Of a stretch of 64,000 nt of DNA, positions 1 through 8,108 are shown one piece after another (the first letter of the stretch is position 1; the number at the start of each line of letters is the position of its first letter). Under the pieces are notes generated by a model. It searched no databases. It was not told where the DNA came from and worked only from the letters and a program-made list of their open reading frames with translations. Source of the stretch: Microbacterium croceum (lineage in GTDB: Bacteria; Actinomycetota; Actinomycetes; Actinomycetales; Microbacteriaceae); contig NZ_JAHWXN010000001.1 in NCBI RefSeq assembly GCF_023091245.1, forward strand, positions 2,294,001 through 2,358,000, written 5' to 3'. The position numbers and the translations under genes were made by a program.

Positions 1-144
1 GGCCAGGCCGGGTACTTCGCGCACTCTCTCAACGCTTACGGTCGGCAGGGTAAGCCGTGCCCGCGTTGCGGAACGCCGATCGTCCGCGAGAGCTTCATGA
101 ACAGGGGCTCGCACTACTGTCCGCGGTGTCAGCGACGACGCTGA
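1..144 (+). CDS. mutM: Formamidopyrimidine-DNA glycosylase, C-terminal fragment (cut by window edge)
   Basis: Only the last 47 residues are in the window. They contain the FPG zinc finger: a CPRC pair, sixteen residues, then a second CPRC pair, ending in a short basic tail and a TGA. This finger follows the DNA-binding helix-two-turn-helix in MutM/Fpg, which excises 8-oxoguanine and other oxidised purines and nicks the abasic site. The N-terminal catalytic proline is outside the window, so Nei (endonuclease VIII) cannot be formally excluded. The closeness of smc and ftsY favours mutM, since rnc-mutM-smc-ftsY is a common actinobacterial order. Confidence 0.85.
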   Translation, partial: GQAGYFAHSLNAYGRQGKPCPRCGTPIVRESFMNRGSHYCPRCQRRR

Positions 145-206
145 ACATTGTGCGGCACGGTCTCGAGTCTCGCATGAGCTCGTATCCCACCCCGCGCAGC
201 TCGTCC

Positions 207-1526
207 TCACACCGTCGCGAACGATCGTGCGAGCAGGGGGCGTGTCGCACGCGTCGTCACCCAGACGACACCGATTCCGGCACCGAGCACGGCGGCGATG
301 GTGAGGAGCGACTCCGGCGTCGTCATGAGGGCGATGCCCAGGAGCGGAAACACCAGGACCCCCGCACACAGTGCCGATCCGAGGGCGGTGATCAGCAATG
401 GAGACATGATCGCGCGCCGGCGGGCACGGTCCATCGTCTCCCAGGGCATGCCGAGCCGATGCAGACTCTGGTGCAGCTCCCGCTGATCCAGCACGTCGGA
501 TGCCTGGTTGATCCCCACGGACGCGGCGACCATCAGGAACGATCCGATCAAGGTGATGATCAGCCCCGTACGCATGTCGACGGCGAGGGCGGCATCCGCT
601 GAACTGCCTTCGGCATTCATGAGCCCCATGAGCGACACCCCGGTGCCTGCGAACACGGCCATGAAGCTGGCCATCGCGATGCCTCCGATCTGACGCCAGG
701 CCGCCTGCGGAGAGTCGAGGACGATGCGCGCCGCGAGCAGTCTCTCCGGAGCGTCGGCACGACGCAGCTGACGCTGGGCGGAGACCTTGAGCACCCATGG
801 GCCGACCAGGTTCAAGACGGCCAGGGCGCCGCCGAACAGCACGGACAGCACGACAATGGTCGTGAGCAGGTCTCCGACGGAGGGGAAGACCTTGATCAGG
901 ACGAAGGAGATCGCCAGCACGCTGGCCGCGACGATCGCACGTATCCAATGCGCGCTGGTCGCCGTGGCGCGCGTGCGCACGCCGAGCGGGGAGATCACGA
1001 CTCGCCGTAGCCCGAGCACAGCGCTCGACGCGGCGACGACGAGCACCCCCGCGGCGACAGCGGCGACGGCGAGCGGCGGGAGCAGCACTCCCGAGAGCCC
1101 GAGTGCCTCGCCGCGGAAAGGGATGAGGGCGATCAGCGGGGTCAGGGCGAGGTAGCCGAGTACGCCGGTGAGGGCACCCGCGCCGGCGAGGAGCATCGAC
1201 TCGGTCACCGTCGCCACGCCCACACCACGCGGTGTGACCCCCAGCAGGCGCAGCGTGGACAGTCGCTCGTCGCGCCGCCGGGCCGAGAGGCGGGCGGCGG
1301 CACCACCGAGCGACATCAGGGGGACGACGAGAAGCACGAGGGCGATCGCGGCGAGCGCCTGGTACAGGCCGGCGTATCCGTCGGTCCAGCTCCAGAACGA
1401 CTGCGCGCCGCCGATCACGGTGAGCACGAGCGTCGTGACGACGGCGAAGGCGATGACGGGCAGCGCGACGAGACTGCTCTGCCCGGGTGCAGGGCGAAGG
1501 AGGAGTGCGAGCACGTGGCGGTTCAT
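207..1526 (-). CDS. ABC transporter permease, FtsX-like, 439 aa
   Basis: This is an integral membrane protein with about ten predicted helices arranged as two FtsX-like modules. There is no large extracellular domain between the first helices, unlike MacB. The reading frame is open further upstream, but the ATG at 1526 overlaps the stop of the ATPase gene by 4 bp (ATGA) and gives a sensible N-terminus (MNRHVLALLLRPAPG). Its partner ATPase is therefore translationally coupled. FtsX-type exporters of this size often move lipids, peptides or antibiotics, or act in resistance sensing. The substrate cannot be read from the sequence. Confidence 0.82.
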   Translation of the reverse strand: MNRHVLALLLRPAPGQSSLVALPVIAFAVVTTLVLTVIGGAQSFWSWTDGYAGLYQALAAIALVLLVVPLMSLGGAAARLSARRRDERLSTLRLLGVTPRGVGVATVTESMLLAGAGALTGVLGYLALTPLIALIPFRGEALGLSGVLLPPLAVAAVAAGVLVVAASSAVLGLRRVVISPLGVRTRATATSAHWIRAIVAASVLAISFVLIKVFPSVGDLLTTIVVLSVLFGGALAVLNLVGPWVLKVSAQRQLRRADAPERLLAARIVLDSPQAAWRQIGGIAMASFMAVFAGTGVSLMGLMNAEGSSADAALAVDMRTGLIITLIGSFLMVAASVGINQASDVLDQRELHQSLHRLGMPWETMDRARRRAIMSPLLITALGSALCAGVLVFPLLGIALMTTPESLLTIAAVLGAGIGVVWVTTRATRPLLARSFATV

Positions 1527-2218
1527 GCGTTGACCGCCGCCGAGATGATGCGGCCGTCTCTGACCGCGATCGTCCGCGTGCAGCGGGCGGCCACATCGGC
1601 GTCGTGCGTGACCACGACCAGGGTTCGCCCTTGGCCGGTCGTCGACCACAGCAGCGCGTCCATGACTTCAGAGGAGGTGCGCGAGTCCAGTGCTCCGGTG
1701 GGCTCGTCGGCGAAGACGAGCTCTGCGCCGGTCGCCTGTGCCCGCGCAATGGCCGTGCGCTGCGCCTGACCACCGGAGAGCTCGCCGATGCGTCGGTCCT
1801 CCATGCCGGCGAGACCGAGGGCGGCGAGCCATGCGGCGGCGTGCGGCACGGCATCCTTCCGGGCGACGCCGTTGATCATCGAGGCGAGTGCGACGTTCTC
1901 CACGGCCGTGAGCTCGGGGATCAGCAGCCCCTGCTGAAAGACGAAACCGAAGCGCTCGCGCCGCAGGCGGGAGCGGGCGGATTCGCCGAGCGCGGTCACA
2001 TCGATCGCGGCGCCTTCGGCCGGTCGGAACGTGACCGACCCGGAGTCCGGCGTGATGATCCCGGCGAGGACGTGCAGCAGCGTCGTCTTGCCCGAACCGG
2101 ACGCGCCCATGATCGCGACGGACTCGCCACGATGGATCGCGAGGTCGACGCCAGCGAGTGCACGGGTCACGCCGAAGGTCTTCTGGAGAGCATGGGCTTC
2201 GATGACAGGAACGTTCAT
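1523..2218 (-). CDS. ABC transporter ATP-binding protein (MacB/LolD type), 231 aa
   Basis: This is a complete nucleotide-binding domain. It has Walker A (GASGSGKTT near residue 34), a Q-loop, the signature LSGGQAQR, Walker B followed by Glu (LVFADEP), the D-loop (TGALDS) and the H-loop histidine (VVVTHD). It powers the adjacent FtsX-like permease at the inner face of the membrane. I take the ATG at 2218, which follows a GAGG-rich stretch, rather than the in-frame GTG at 2245 that adds nine residues. The GNAT gene lies about 100 bp upstream on the same strand, so the block may be one transcript. Confidence 0.86.
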   Translation of the reverse strand: MNVPVIEAHALQKTFGVTRALAGVDLAIHRGESVAIMGASGSGKTTLLHVLAGIITPDSGSVTFRPAEGAAIDVTALGESARSRLRRERFGFVFQQGLLIPELTAVENVALASMINGVARKDAVPHAAAWLAALGLAGMEDRRIGELSGGQAQRTAIARAQATGAELVFADEPTGALDSRTSSEVMDALLWSTTGQGRTLVVVTHDADVAARCTRTIAVRDGRIISAAVNA

Positions 2219-2318
2219 GCCTCCAGCCTCGTCGCCCGGATTCACCGAATCGTCGGTCGGGCGGATGAAGGGGCGGTGCCGACGTCATCCTCGCGAATGA
2301 TATCGGCACCGCACGCCG

Positions 2319-3398
2319 TCAGATCTTCTTCTGCCAGGCTCCTGCATAGGAGACGGGCACGAATCCCAGAGCCTCATTGATGTCGAGCATCGGACGGTTC
2401 TCCTCGGCATTGAACGTGGAGACCCGTGGCGAATGAGGCACGAGATCCCGCCAGCGCAGCAGATTCGCGCACTTCACGATCGTGCCGAGGCGGTGTCCTC
2501 GATGTTCCCTGGCCACCAGCGTGCCGAACTGGTGGGTCATCCCCGCGCGGTCGAGACCGATCAACAGCTCGTTGTACGCGACGATCTCGCCCGACGGTAC
2601 GTGCTCGACGGCTGACACCCCCACGAGCTCGCCCGCGCTCGTCAACCGTGCGTCGCGCCGCGCGACGCGTTCCGCATCCCAGTTCTCCTCGTCGAAATCC
2701 ATGTCTCCGCTGGGCGCGTCGGTCACGAGCCGGGCGAGCACGGCGGCATACCCCTCGCGCAGCGCGGGCGGCGTGGGAAGCTCCCACGTGAGGGAACGGT
2801 AGTCCGCGCCCGCGAACGCTATCGCCTCGGCGAGCGCTCGCTCCAGTACAGCAGGGTCGGCTCGCAGGTCCAGTTCACTGTTGCGCTCGACCTGTTCCAA
2901 GCCGTACCCATGCGAGCCGAGCAGTGCCGACAGAGCGGTGGGCGGGATGCGTCCCCACCCCGTCTTCGGTACGAGGGCGTCATCATCGGTGACGGGACGG
3001 TGGAGCGTCCAGGTCTGCAGCACATTGCGCCCGCGGCGACGCGCATCGTCCTCGGCGTGGAGCAGCAGCGCTTCCGCGATGCCCTGGTCGGCGTATGCCG
3101 CGGGGACCAGCAGATCGAACTCGGCGGTCCTCGCGTGCTCCTCCTGCGCATAGGCGAGCGACACCATGCCGACGATCTCACCGCCCCGCCGCGCGACGTA
3201 CCCGATGTGGAGGCGATCGGATTCGTCCTGCCAGGAGGCGAGCATCTGCGAGGACGACTCGGCGAGGTCGGGAAGACCCACCTCCTCGTCGCAGATGAGC
3301 CGGTTGAGTTCGCCGAATGCGATGAACTCCGCGGCGTCGGTGTCGTCCAGGCTCTGTGGAACGGTGAGCGGAGTGATCCTCAGTTCGGTGGTTGTCAT
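2319..3398 (-). CDS. Tandem GNAT-family N-acetyltransferase, 359 aa
   Basis: The protein has two GNAT folds. The first covers about residues 1-165 and contains the acetyl-CoA strand region near GMVSLAYA. The second (about 185-359) has a recognisable acetyl-CoA loop (REHRGHRLG) and a C-terminal NAEENRPMLDINEALGF motif. The latter motif is usual in actinobacterial double-GNAT proteins of this length. Related proteins acetylate small molecules or antibiotics such as mycothiol precursors or aminoglycosides; the substrate here is unknown. The ATG at 3398 overlaps the end of a decayed GNAT copy by 4 bp. The open frame continues upstream to 3551, but that part reads in the wrong frame of the remnant and lacks GNAT character. 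Confidence 0.8.
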   Translation of the reverse strand: MTTTELRITPLTVPQSLDDTDAAEFIAFGELNRLICDEEVGLPDLAESSSQMLASWQDESDRLHIGYVARRGGEIVGMVSLAYAQEEHARTAEFDLLVPAAYADQGIAEALLLHAEDDARRRGRNVLQTWTLHRPVTDDDALVPKTGWGRIPPTALSALLGSHGYGLEQVERNSELDLRADPAVLERALAEAIAFAGADYRSLTWELPTPPALREGYAAVLARLVTDAPSGDMDFDEENWDAERVARRDARLTSAGELVGVSAVEHVPSGEIVAYNELLIGLDRAGMTHQFGTLVAREHRGHRLGTIVKCANLLRWRDLVPHSPRVSTFNAEENRPMLDINEALGFVPVSYAGAWQKKI

Positions 3399-3660
3399 GT
3401 CAGTTCCTTCTTCCCCGCGCCCTCGTGTGCGGTGGCGCGGACGCCGGTGGCTTCGTTGGTGGAGAGCATCGGCCGGTTCTCCTCGGCGTTGCAGGTAACG
3501 ATGCGGAGGGAATCCGGGATCACTTCGCGCCACAGCCGCAGCGCCTCGCACTTGAGGGGTGGCCGCGGTGCTCCTTCAGGACGAGCGTGTCGTTCTGATG
3601 GGTCGCGGCGGAGTGGTCGGATCCGATGCCGAGCGACGACGACACAGTTCATGGCGTGAC
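3395..3660 (-). pseudogene. Remnant of a second GNAT acetyltransferase (C-terminal half, frameshifted)
   Basis: Translated in pieces, this stretch matches the C-terminal GNAT domain of the intact gene next to it. One frame gives a match to the AYNELLI region (AMNCVVV). A second frame gives DHSAATHQNDTLVLKEHRGH, which matches DRAGMTHQFGTLVAREHRGH. A third gives KCEALRLWREV and NAEENRPMLSTNEA, matching KCANLLRWRDLV and NAEENRPMLDINEA. At least two frame changes, one with a deletion of about 20 bp after RGH, separate the pieces. The first three-quarters of the ancestral gene are missing. It looks like a decayed tandem duplicate, although the last frame is still open and overlaps the intact gene's start. 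Confidence 0.72.
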
Positions 3661-3666
3661 TCCCGG

Positions 3667-3945
3667 TCATCGCAGCTGGCGCAACGGATCGTAGGAGTGC
3701 AAGGCGAGTGAGTCTCTGTGCGAGACGGCCAGGTCGCCGAGCGCGATCGGGTCGATGTAGGTGACGCGCCGTCGCCGGCGGCGCCGCGGTCGCTGGGCGC
3801 GTTCGAGCAGCCACACGCCGAAGCGCAGCGCCAGGCGATCGGCGAACGAGAGGCGGCGCAGCTCGTCGGGTGCGGGGACATGCAGGACCTGTCGGTCCGC
3901 CGTATCCGGCGGGTGGGTGGTGTCATGGGACAGCGTGGTGTTCAC
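3667..3945 (-). CDS. Small basic protein of unknown function, 92 aa
   Basis: I do not recognise this protein. It starts with GTG at 3945, six bases after an AAGGA Shine-Dalgarno. Features are a hydrophilic N-terminus, a central amphipathic stretch (SFADRLALRFGVWLLERA, about 33-50), a run of seven arginines within [10 protein letters not shown], and a Ser/His/Asp-rich tail. No signal peptide is apparent. It is the first substantial ORF downstream of the 36-codon leader-like ORF and stem-loop, and precedes the GNAT genes, so it may be co-transcribed with them. The amphipathic segment plus Arg tract could be a membrane-associated or nucleic-acid-binding element; this is speculative. Confidence 0.55.
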   Translation of the reverse strand: MNTTLSHDTTHPPDTADRQVLHVPAPDELRRLSFADRLALRFGVWLLERAQRPRRRRRRRVTYIDPIALGDLAVSHRDSLALHSYDPLRQLR

Positions 3946-4109
3946 GATGGTTCCTTCGAGGAAGAGATGGGGAGATGCATCGATCCGGACTCATGCCGGG
4001 TCGGAGGAGGGAGCCCGCGCCGAGTGGCGGGTATCCAGAGCCACGCACCCGGCGAGTGTCGGTGGCGGAGCTCGCATGATCGAAGAGATCAGGTGAGCGG
4101 GCGCAGAAG

Positions 4110-4158
4110 AACCGTCGAGACCCGCCCTGGGAAGGGGCGAGAGTCTCCGAGTGCGGTT
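4110..4158 (-). promoter_or_regulatory. Imperfect stem-loop directly after the leader-like ORF
   Basis: Three nested 5-bp pairings can be drawn: AACCG with CGGTT, GAGAC with GTCTC, and CGCCC with GGGCG, around a 7-base loop. The structure begins at the base after the stop codon of the 36-codon ORF. It could be an attenuator or a ribosome-responsive switch for the downstream 92-aa gene about 170 bases away. There is no U-tract, so simple intrinsic termination is doubtful. The rest of 3946-4109 shows nothing I recognise. Confidence 0.35.
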
Positions 4159-4269
4159 CTAGGACATTGCGCGCGGACGGATGCCGGTGGCTACCGAGTG
4201 CGCAAGGCGCGGCGCGGAGAATGCGTGCGCGGCGAGGCCTGTGGCCTGTGCGTTCAGCTGAGTGATCAT
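4159..4269 (-). CDS. 36-codon leader-like small ORF
   Basis: The ATG at 4269 sits five bases after a perfect AAGGAGGT Shine-Dalgarno, the best ribosome-binding site in the window. The peptide begins MITQLNAQATGLAAHAF and ends RPRAMS; it is Ala-rich with no obvious run of one regulatory amino acid. A good promoter lies just upstream and an imperfect stem-loop follows the stop directly. This is the layout of a leader peptide controlling downstream genes. A free-standing small protein is the alternative. Confidence 0.5.
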   Translation of the reverse strand: MITQLNAQATGLAAHAFSAPRLAHSVATGIRPRAMS

Positions 4270-4305
4270 CGGTAACCTCCTTCGTGTGTGGCGATCCGGT
4301 GGCCT

Positions 4306-4335
4306 ACCGTAGCGAACGGCGTGCGGGTGCGTCAA
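4306..4335 (-). promoter_or_regulatory. Sigma-A-type promoter for the 36-codon ORF block
   Basis: On the minus strand, TTGACG (4335-4330) and TACGGT (4311-4306) are separated by 18 bp. The likely transcription start is about 20 bases before the Shine-Dalgarno of the small ORF at 4269. Confidence 0.6.
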
Positions 4336-4423
4336 GCATCCGGGTGCCATACCGGCGTGTCGCGGCGTGCGTCCGGATCCCGCTCCTACCGCGCGGGATG
4401 CGGCTGGATCGGCGGAATTCCGG

Positions 4424-4429
4424 TAGCGT
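4424..4429 (+). promoter_or_regulatory. -10 box TAGCGT upstream of smc (leaderless-type)
   Basis: TAGCGT ends six bases before a GTG at 4436, the spacing shared by other leaderless starts in this window. That GTG is out of frame with smc and opens a short reading frame that runs over the smc start. Confidence 0.5.
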
Positions 4430-4435
4430 GTGGGC

Positions 4436-4474
4436 GTGATTCTCCCCCGACGAGCGGTGCCCGTATGCATCTGA
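4436..4474 (+). CDS. Putative leaderless 12-codon upstream ORF overlapping the smc start
   Basis: GTG at 4436 reads MILPRRAVPVCI and stops with the TGA at 4472-4474, so it overlaps the smc ATG at 4465 by ten bases in another frame. A TAGCGT box lies exactly six bases before the GTG, so an mRNA beginning at or near this codon is likely. smc itself has no Shine-Dalgarno before its ATG. Translation of smc could therefore depend on ribosomes that load on this leaderless ORF. The alternative is that the -10 box simply gives smc a 5' leader of about 29 bases. Confidence 0.35.
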   Translation: MILPRRAVPVCI

Positions 4475-7400
4475 AGAGCCTGACGCTCAAGGGGTTCAAG
4501 TCGTTCGCGCAACCCACCAGTTTCGTCTTCGAACCGGGGGTCACGTGCATCGTCGGGCCCAACGGTTCCGGCAAGTCGAATGTCGTCGACGCGCTGGCCT
4601 GGGTCATGGGGGAGCAGGGCGCGAAGACGCTTCGCGGCGGCAAGATGGAAGACGTCATCTTCGCCGGCACGTCGACGCGCGGCCCGCTCGGACGCGCAGA
4701 GGTGCAACTGACGATCGACAACAGTGATGGTGCGCTGCCGATCGAGTTCGCCGAGGTGACGATCAGCCGCACGCTGTTCCGAAACGGGTCCAGCGACTAC
4801 GCCATCAACGGAGACACTTGCCGTCTGCTCGATGTGCAGGAGCTGCTCAGCGATTCCGGGCTCGGGCGTGAGATGCACGTGATCGTCGGTCAGGGGCGTC
4901 TCGACACCGTGTTGCAGGCGTCCCCGGAGGACCGTCGTGGGTTCATCGAGGAGGCGGCCGGGATTCTCAAGCATCGGCGCCGCAAGGAGAAGACTCTCCG
5001 CAAGCTCGACGCCATGGAGTCGAATCTCACGCGACTCAGCGACCTCGCCGGTGAGATCCGGCGACAGCTCAAGCCGCTCGGGCGACAGGCCGAGATCGCC
5101 CGAGAGGCGCAGACCATCGCGGCGGTCGTCCGTGACGCGAAGGCCCGCCTCTTCGCGGATGACGTCGTCGCGCTGCGCACCGCGCTTGCCGATCACACCC
5201 GCACGGAGCATGAGCGTCACACCGAACGCCTCGTGCTCACGGATCAGGCTGAGGGGGTGCGTGCGAGCATCGCGCGCCTCGAGCAGGATCAGAACTCGGC
5301 GGCCGTCGACCAGGCGCGCAGCGTGGCGTTCGGCCTCGAGCAGGTGCAGGAGCGCATGCGTGGTCTCTTCACGCTCGCCAACCAGCGTCTCGCGCTGCTG
5401 GGGTCCGAGGAGGACGACGCGGCGGTCACTGCGGTCACCGTGACTCAGAGCACGATCGATGAGGCGAAGAACGAGATCACGGAGATCTCCGCCGGGCTTG
5501 GCGATGCGCAGGACGCCGCCGTGGCGGCGAGCCGCGAGGTCATGAACGCGCGGGCGGAGCTCGACACCCTCGACGTCGACATCGCCGAGCAGAGCGCCCT
5601 GGTCTCGGAGTACGACATGCGGCTGAACACGCTGCGGGGCACCGCTGAGGCCGCGGCATCCGCCCTGGCCGCAGTGCGTGGCGCGGTCCTCCGACAGGAG
5701 AACGCACTGGAAGCCGCGCATCAGCGCCGTCGCGAGGCGGCCGACGCCCTGGAGGCGATCGACGACGCGGAAGCTCCTGAGGGCACGGCCGCCGAACATT
5801 CGGTCGCCTACGAGAGCGCCCAGCGGGCAGCGACAGCCGCAGAAGCCGAGCGGGAGACGCTGCGCGAGCGTCTGCACGCTGCGGAACGTGAAGTCGACGC
5901 GCTGACGGCCAAAGCCGCGGCGCTCAGCAGTGCCCTCGCGATCTCCGGCGGTGCGGCCGAGATCGTGAAGATGGGGGCGCAGGGTGTGCGCGGACTCGTC
6001 GGCGATGCGGTGCAGGTGCGCGCGGGCTACGAGGCTGCGGTCGCCGCCGTGCTCGGCCCCCTGGCAGAGGGCGTTCTCGTCGACTCGACCGCCGACGCCT
6101 TCGCCCTGGCTGCGGAAGCTGCGGACGCGCACAGGGGCGTGGTCGACTTCGTCGTCGCGGACGCGGCTCGTCCGGCGCTGCGGCTGCCGAAGCTCGCCGG
6201 TGTGACGGCCGCCGTGGACGCCGTGACGGCACCGGACGGCGTGCTCGGGATCCTCGCCCACGTGCTGATCGCGGACGACCTCCCTGCAGCGCGGGCAGCC
6301 AGGACGGCTCTCGATGTCGCGGGTGATACGACCACGACGATCGTGACGGTGACGGGAGAGGTGATCACCGCGCAGACGTTGCGCACGGGCACCGGTGGCG
6401 AGCGGTCGCGGCTGGAACTCGCCGCCGAGCGAGACGCGGCGAGCGAGCGGCTCGCCGAGATCCAGGTCGTCGTGGACTCCCTCCGGGAGGCGCGAGAGGA
6501 CGCCAATGAGAGCGTCGAGACGACGCGGCGCAACGCCAAGGACGCGCTGCGCGCGCTCCGTGAGCACGATGCGGCGCTGGCGACACATGCGGAGCAGGTG
6601 AACCGGATCACGGTGCAGCACGAGGCCGCCGTCGCCGAGTGCGAGCGACTGGAAGCAGGACTCGCGCAGGCCCAGACCGCCGTCGCCGACGCCGAGGCGA
6701 AGGCGCAGCAGACGAAGATGGCTCTGGAAGAGGCGATCGCCGCTCCACGTCCGGTGCTCGACGCCTCAGCGCGTGACGGTCTCCTGGAGTCGCTGGAGTC
6801 CGCGCGCGAGGGCGAGGTGCGGGCTCGGCTGGAGATCGAGACGCTTCGCGAACGCGTGCGCGCTGCGCAGGCGCGGGTGACCGCACTCGAGCGGCAGCGG
6901 GAGCAGGAGCGCGGAGCCGCAGCCGAGGCCGCACGACGCGCCGTGATCCGGCGTGCCCAGCGCGAGGCTGCATCGGGCGTGGCAGAGGAACTGCCGCGCA
7001 TTCTCGATTCCCTGGATCGATCGGTGACGGAAGCGCGTGTCGCTCTGGCGGAAGCGGAGGCTGCGCGGTCAGCGCAGAACCAGGAGCTGACCGTTCTGCG
7101 TGCACAAGAGACCTCGTTGCGCGAGCGGCTGGCCGGACTCACCGAGAGCGTCCACGGTCTCGAGCTGCAGATCCATGAGAAGAAGCTGCACCTGAACAGC
7201 CTGCTCGAGAGAGTGGCGTCCGAGCTCGCTCTCGACGAAGATATTCTGATTGCGGAATATGGACCGGATCAGCCGGTTCCGCGCGATCCGCTCACGGTCG
7301 CGGACGGCGACGACAGCAGCGATGACACGGCCATCCCGTTCGATCGTCGGATCCAGCAGCGCCGGCTCAACGAGGCGGAGCGCAAGCTGACCCAGCTCGG

Positions 7401-8010
7401 TCGGGTGAACCCGCTCGCGCTCGAGGAGTTCGCCGCGCTCGAGCAGCGTCACGCCTTCCTGACCGAGCAGCTGGCCGATCTCACCCAGACGCGCCAGGAT
7501 CTGCTCACGATCATCGCCGACCTCGATGAGCGGATGCAGACGATCTTCGCGAGTGCCTTCGAAGACACCAAAGAGGCGTTCGGGGAGGTCTTCCCGCTGC
7601 TGTTCCCCGGCGGAACCGGAAGCATCTCGCTCACGGACCCCGAGAACATGCTGACCACCGGCATCGAAGTGTCGGTGCGCCCGGTCGGCAAGAAGATCGA
7701 GCGACTCTCGCTGCTCTCCGGCGGGGAGAGGTCACTGGCAGCCGTGGCGCTCCTCGTGGCGATCTTCAAAGCTCGTCCGAGCCCGTTCTACATCCTGGAT
7801 GAGGTGGAGGCTGCGCTCGACGACGCGAACCTCGGCCGACTGCTCACCGTCTTCGAGCAGCTCCGCGAGAGTTCTCAGCTGCTGATCATCACCCACCAGA
7901 AGCGCACGATGGAGATCGCTGACGCGTTGTACGGCGTCTCGATGCGCCAGGACGGTGTCTCTGCGGTCGTGGGGCAGCGTGTCGGCGACCGTGCGGCCGC
8001 TGCTGGGTGA
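4465..8010 (+). CDS. smc: Chromosome segregation ATPase SMC, 1181 aa
   Basis: This is a full-length SMC. The N-terminal ATPase half has the Walker A GPNGSGKSN (about 32-40). It is followed by long heptad coiled coils, a hinge domain at roughly 500-640 and a returning coiled coil. The C-terminal half has the signature LLSGGERSL and Walker B with catalytic Glu (FYILDEVEAALDD). SMC dimers with ScpA/ScpB extrude DNA loops and organise the nucleoid. The ATG at 4465 gives MHLKSLTLKGFKSF, the canonical N-terminus; the open frame extends to 4288 but that part is not conserved-looking. ftsY follows 98 bp downstream, as in many bacteria. Confidence 0.97.
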   Translation: MHLKSLTLKGFKSFAQPTSFVFEPGVTCIVGPNGSGKSNVVDALAWVMGEQGAKTLRGGKMEDVIFAGTSTRGPLGRAEVQLTIDNSDGALPIEFAEVTISRTLFRNGSSDYAINGDTCRLLDVQELLSDSGLGREMHVIVGQGRLDTVLQASPEDRRGFIEEAAGILKHRRRKEKTLRKLDAMESNLTRLSDLAGEIRRQLKPLGRQAEIAREAQTIAAVVRDAKARLFADDVVALRTALADHTRTEHERHTERLVLTDQAEGVRASIARLEQDQNSAAVDQARSVAFGLEQVQERMRGLFTLANQRLALLGSEEDDAAVTAVTVTQSTIDEAKNEITEISAGLGDAQDAAVAASREVMNARAELDTLDVDIAEQSALVSEYDMRLNTLRGTAEAAASALAAVRGAVLRQENALEAAHQRRREAADALEAIDDAEAPEGTAAEHSVAYESAQRAATAAEAERETLRERLHAAEREVDALTAKAAALSSALAISGGAAEIVKMGAQGVRGLVGDAVQVRAGYEAAVAAVLGPLAEGVLVDSTADAFALAAEAADAHRGVVDFVVADAARPALRLPKLAGVTAAVDAVTAPDGVLGILAHVLIADDLPAARAARTALDVAGDTTTTIVTVTGEVITAQTLRTGTGGERSRLELAAERDAASERLAEIQVVVDSLREAREDANESVETTRRNAKDALRALREHDAALATHAEQVNRITVQHEAAVAECERLEAGLAQAQTAVADAEAKAQQTKMALEEAIAAPRPVLDASARDGLLESLESAREGEVRARLEIETLRERVRAAQARVTALERQREQERGAAAEAARRAVIRRAQREAASGVAEELPRILDSLDRSVTEARVALAEAEAARSAQNQELTVLRAQETSLRERLAGLTESVHGLELQIHEKKLHLNSLLERVASELALDEDILIAEYGPDQPVPRDPLTVADGDDSSDDTAIPFDRRIQQRRLNEAERKLTQLGRVNPLALEEFAALEQRHAFLTEQLADLTQTRQDLLTIIADLDERMQTIFASAFEDTKEAFGEVFPLLFPGGTGSISLTDPENMLTTGIEVSVRPVGKKIERLSLLSGGERSLAAVALLVAIFKARPSPFYILDEVEAALDDANLGRLLTVFEQLRESSQLLIITHQKRTMEIADALYGVSMRQDGVSAVVGQRVGDRAAAAG

Positions 8011-8096
8011 GCACCGTCGCCGTCCGGAAGAGATTCCCCATGGAGGAAGAGTCGTCGGCGGACGTCGTGCTGCATGCCCGGATGCTACCTGACACG

Positions 8097-8102
8097 TAGG
8101 CT
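8097..8102 (+). promoter_or_regulatory. Leaderless -10 box TAGGCT for ftsY
   Basis: TAGGCT lies exactly six bases (ggactc) before the ftsY ATG and there is no Shine-Dalgarno. The transcript should begin at the start codon. Confidence 0.6.
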
Positions 8103-8108
8103 GGACTC

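Noticed and set aside
4159..6621. Very long antisense ORF opposite the smc 5' half (about 820 codons)
   Set aside because: It is the mirror frame of GC-rich, codon-biased smc, contains no recognisable domain, and only its last 36 codons (after 4269) have a ribosome-binding site.
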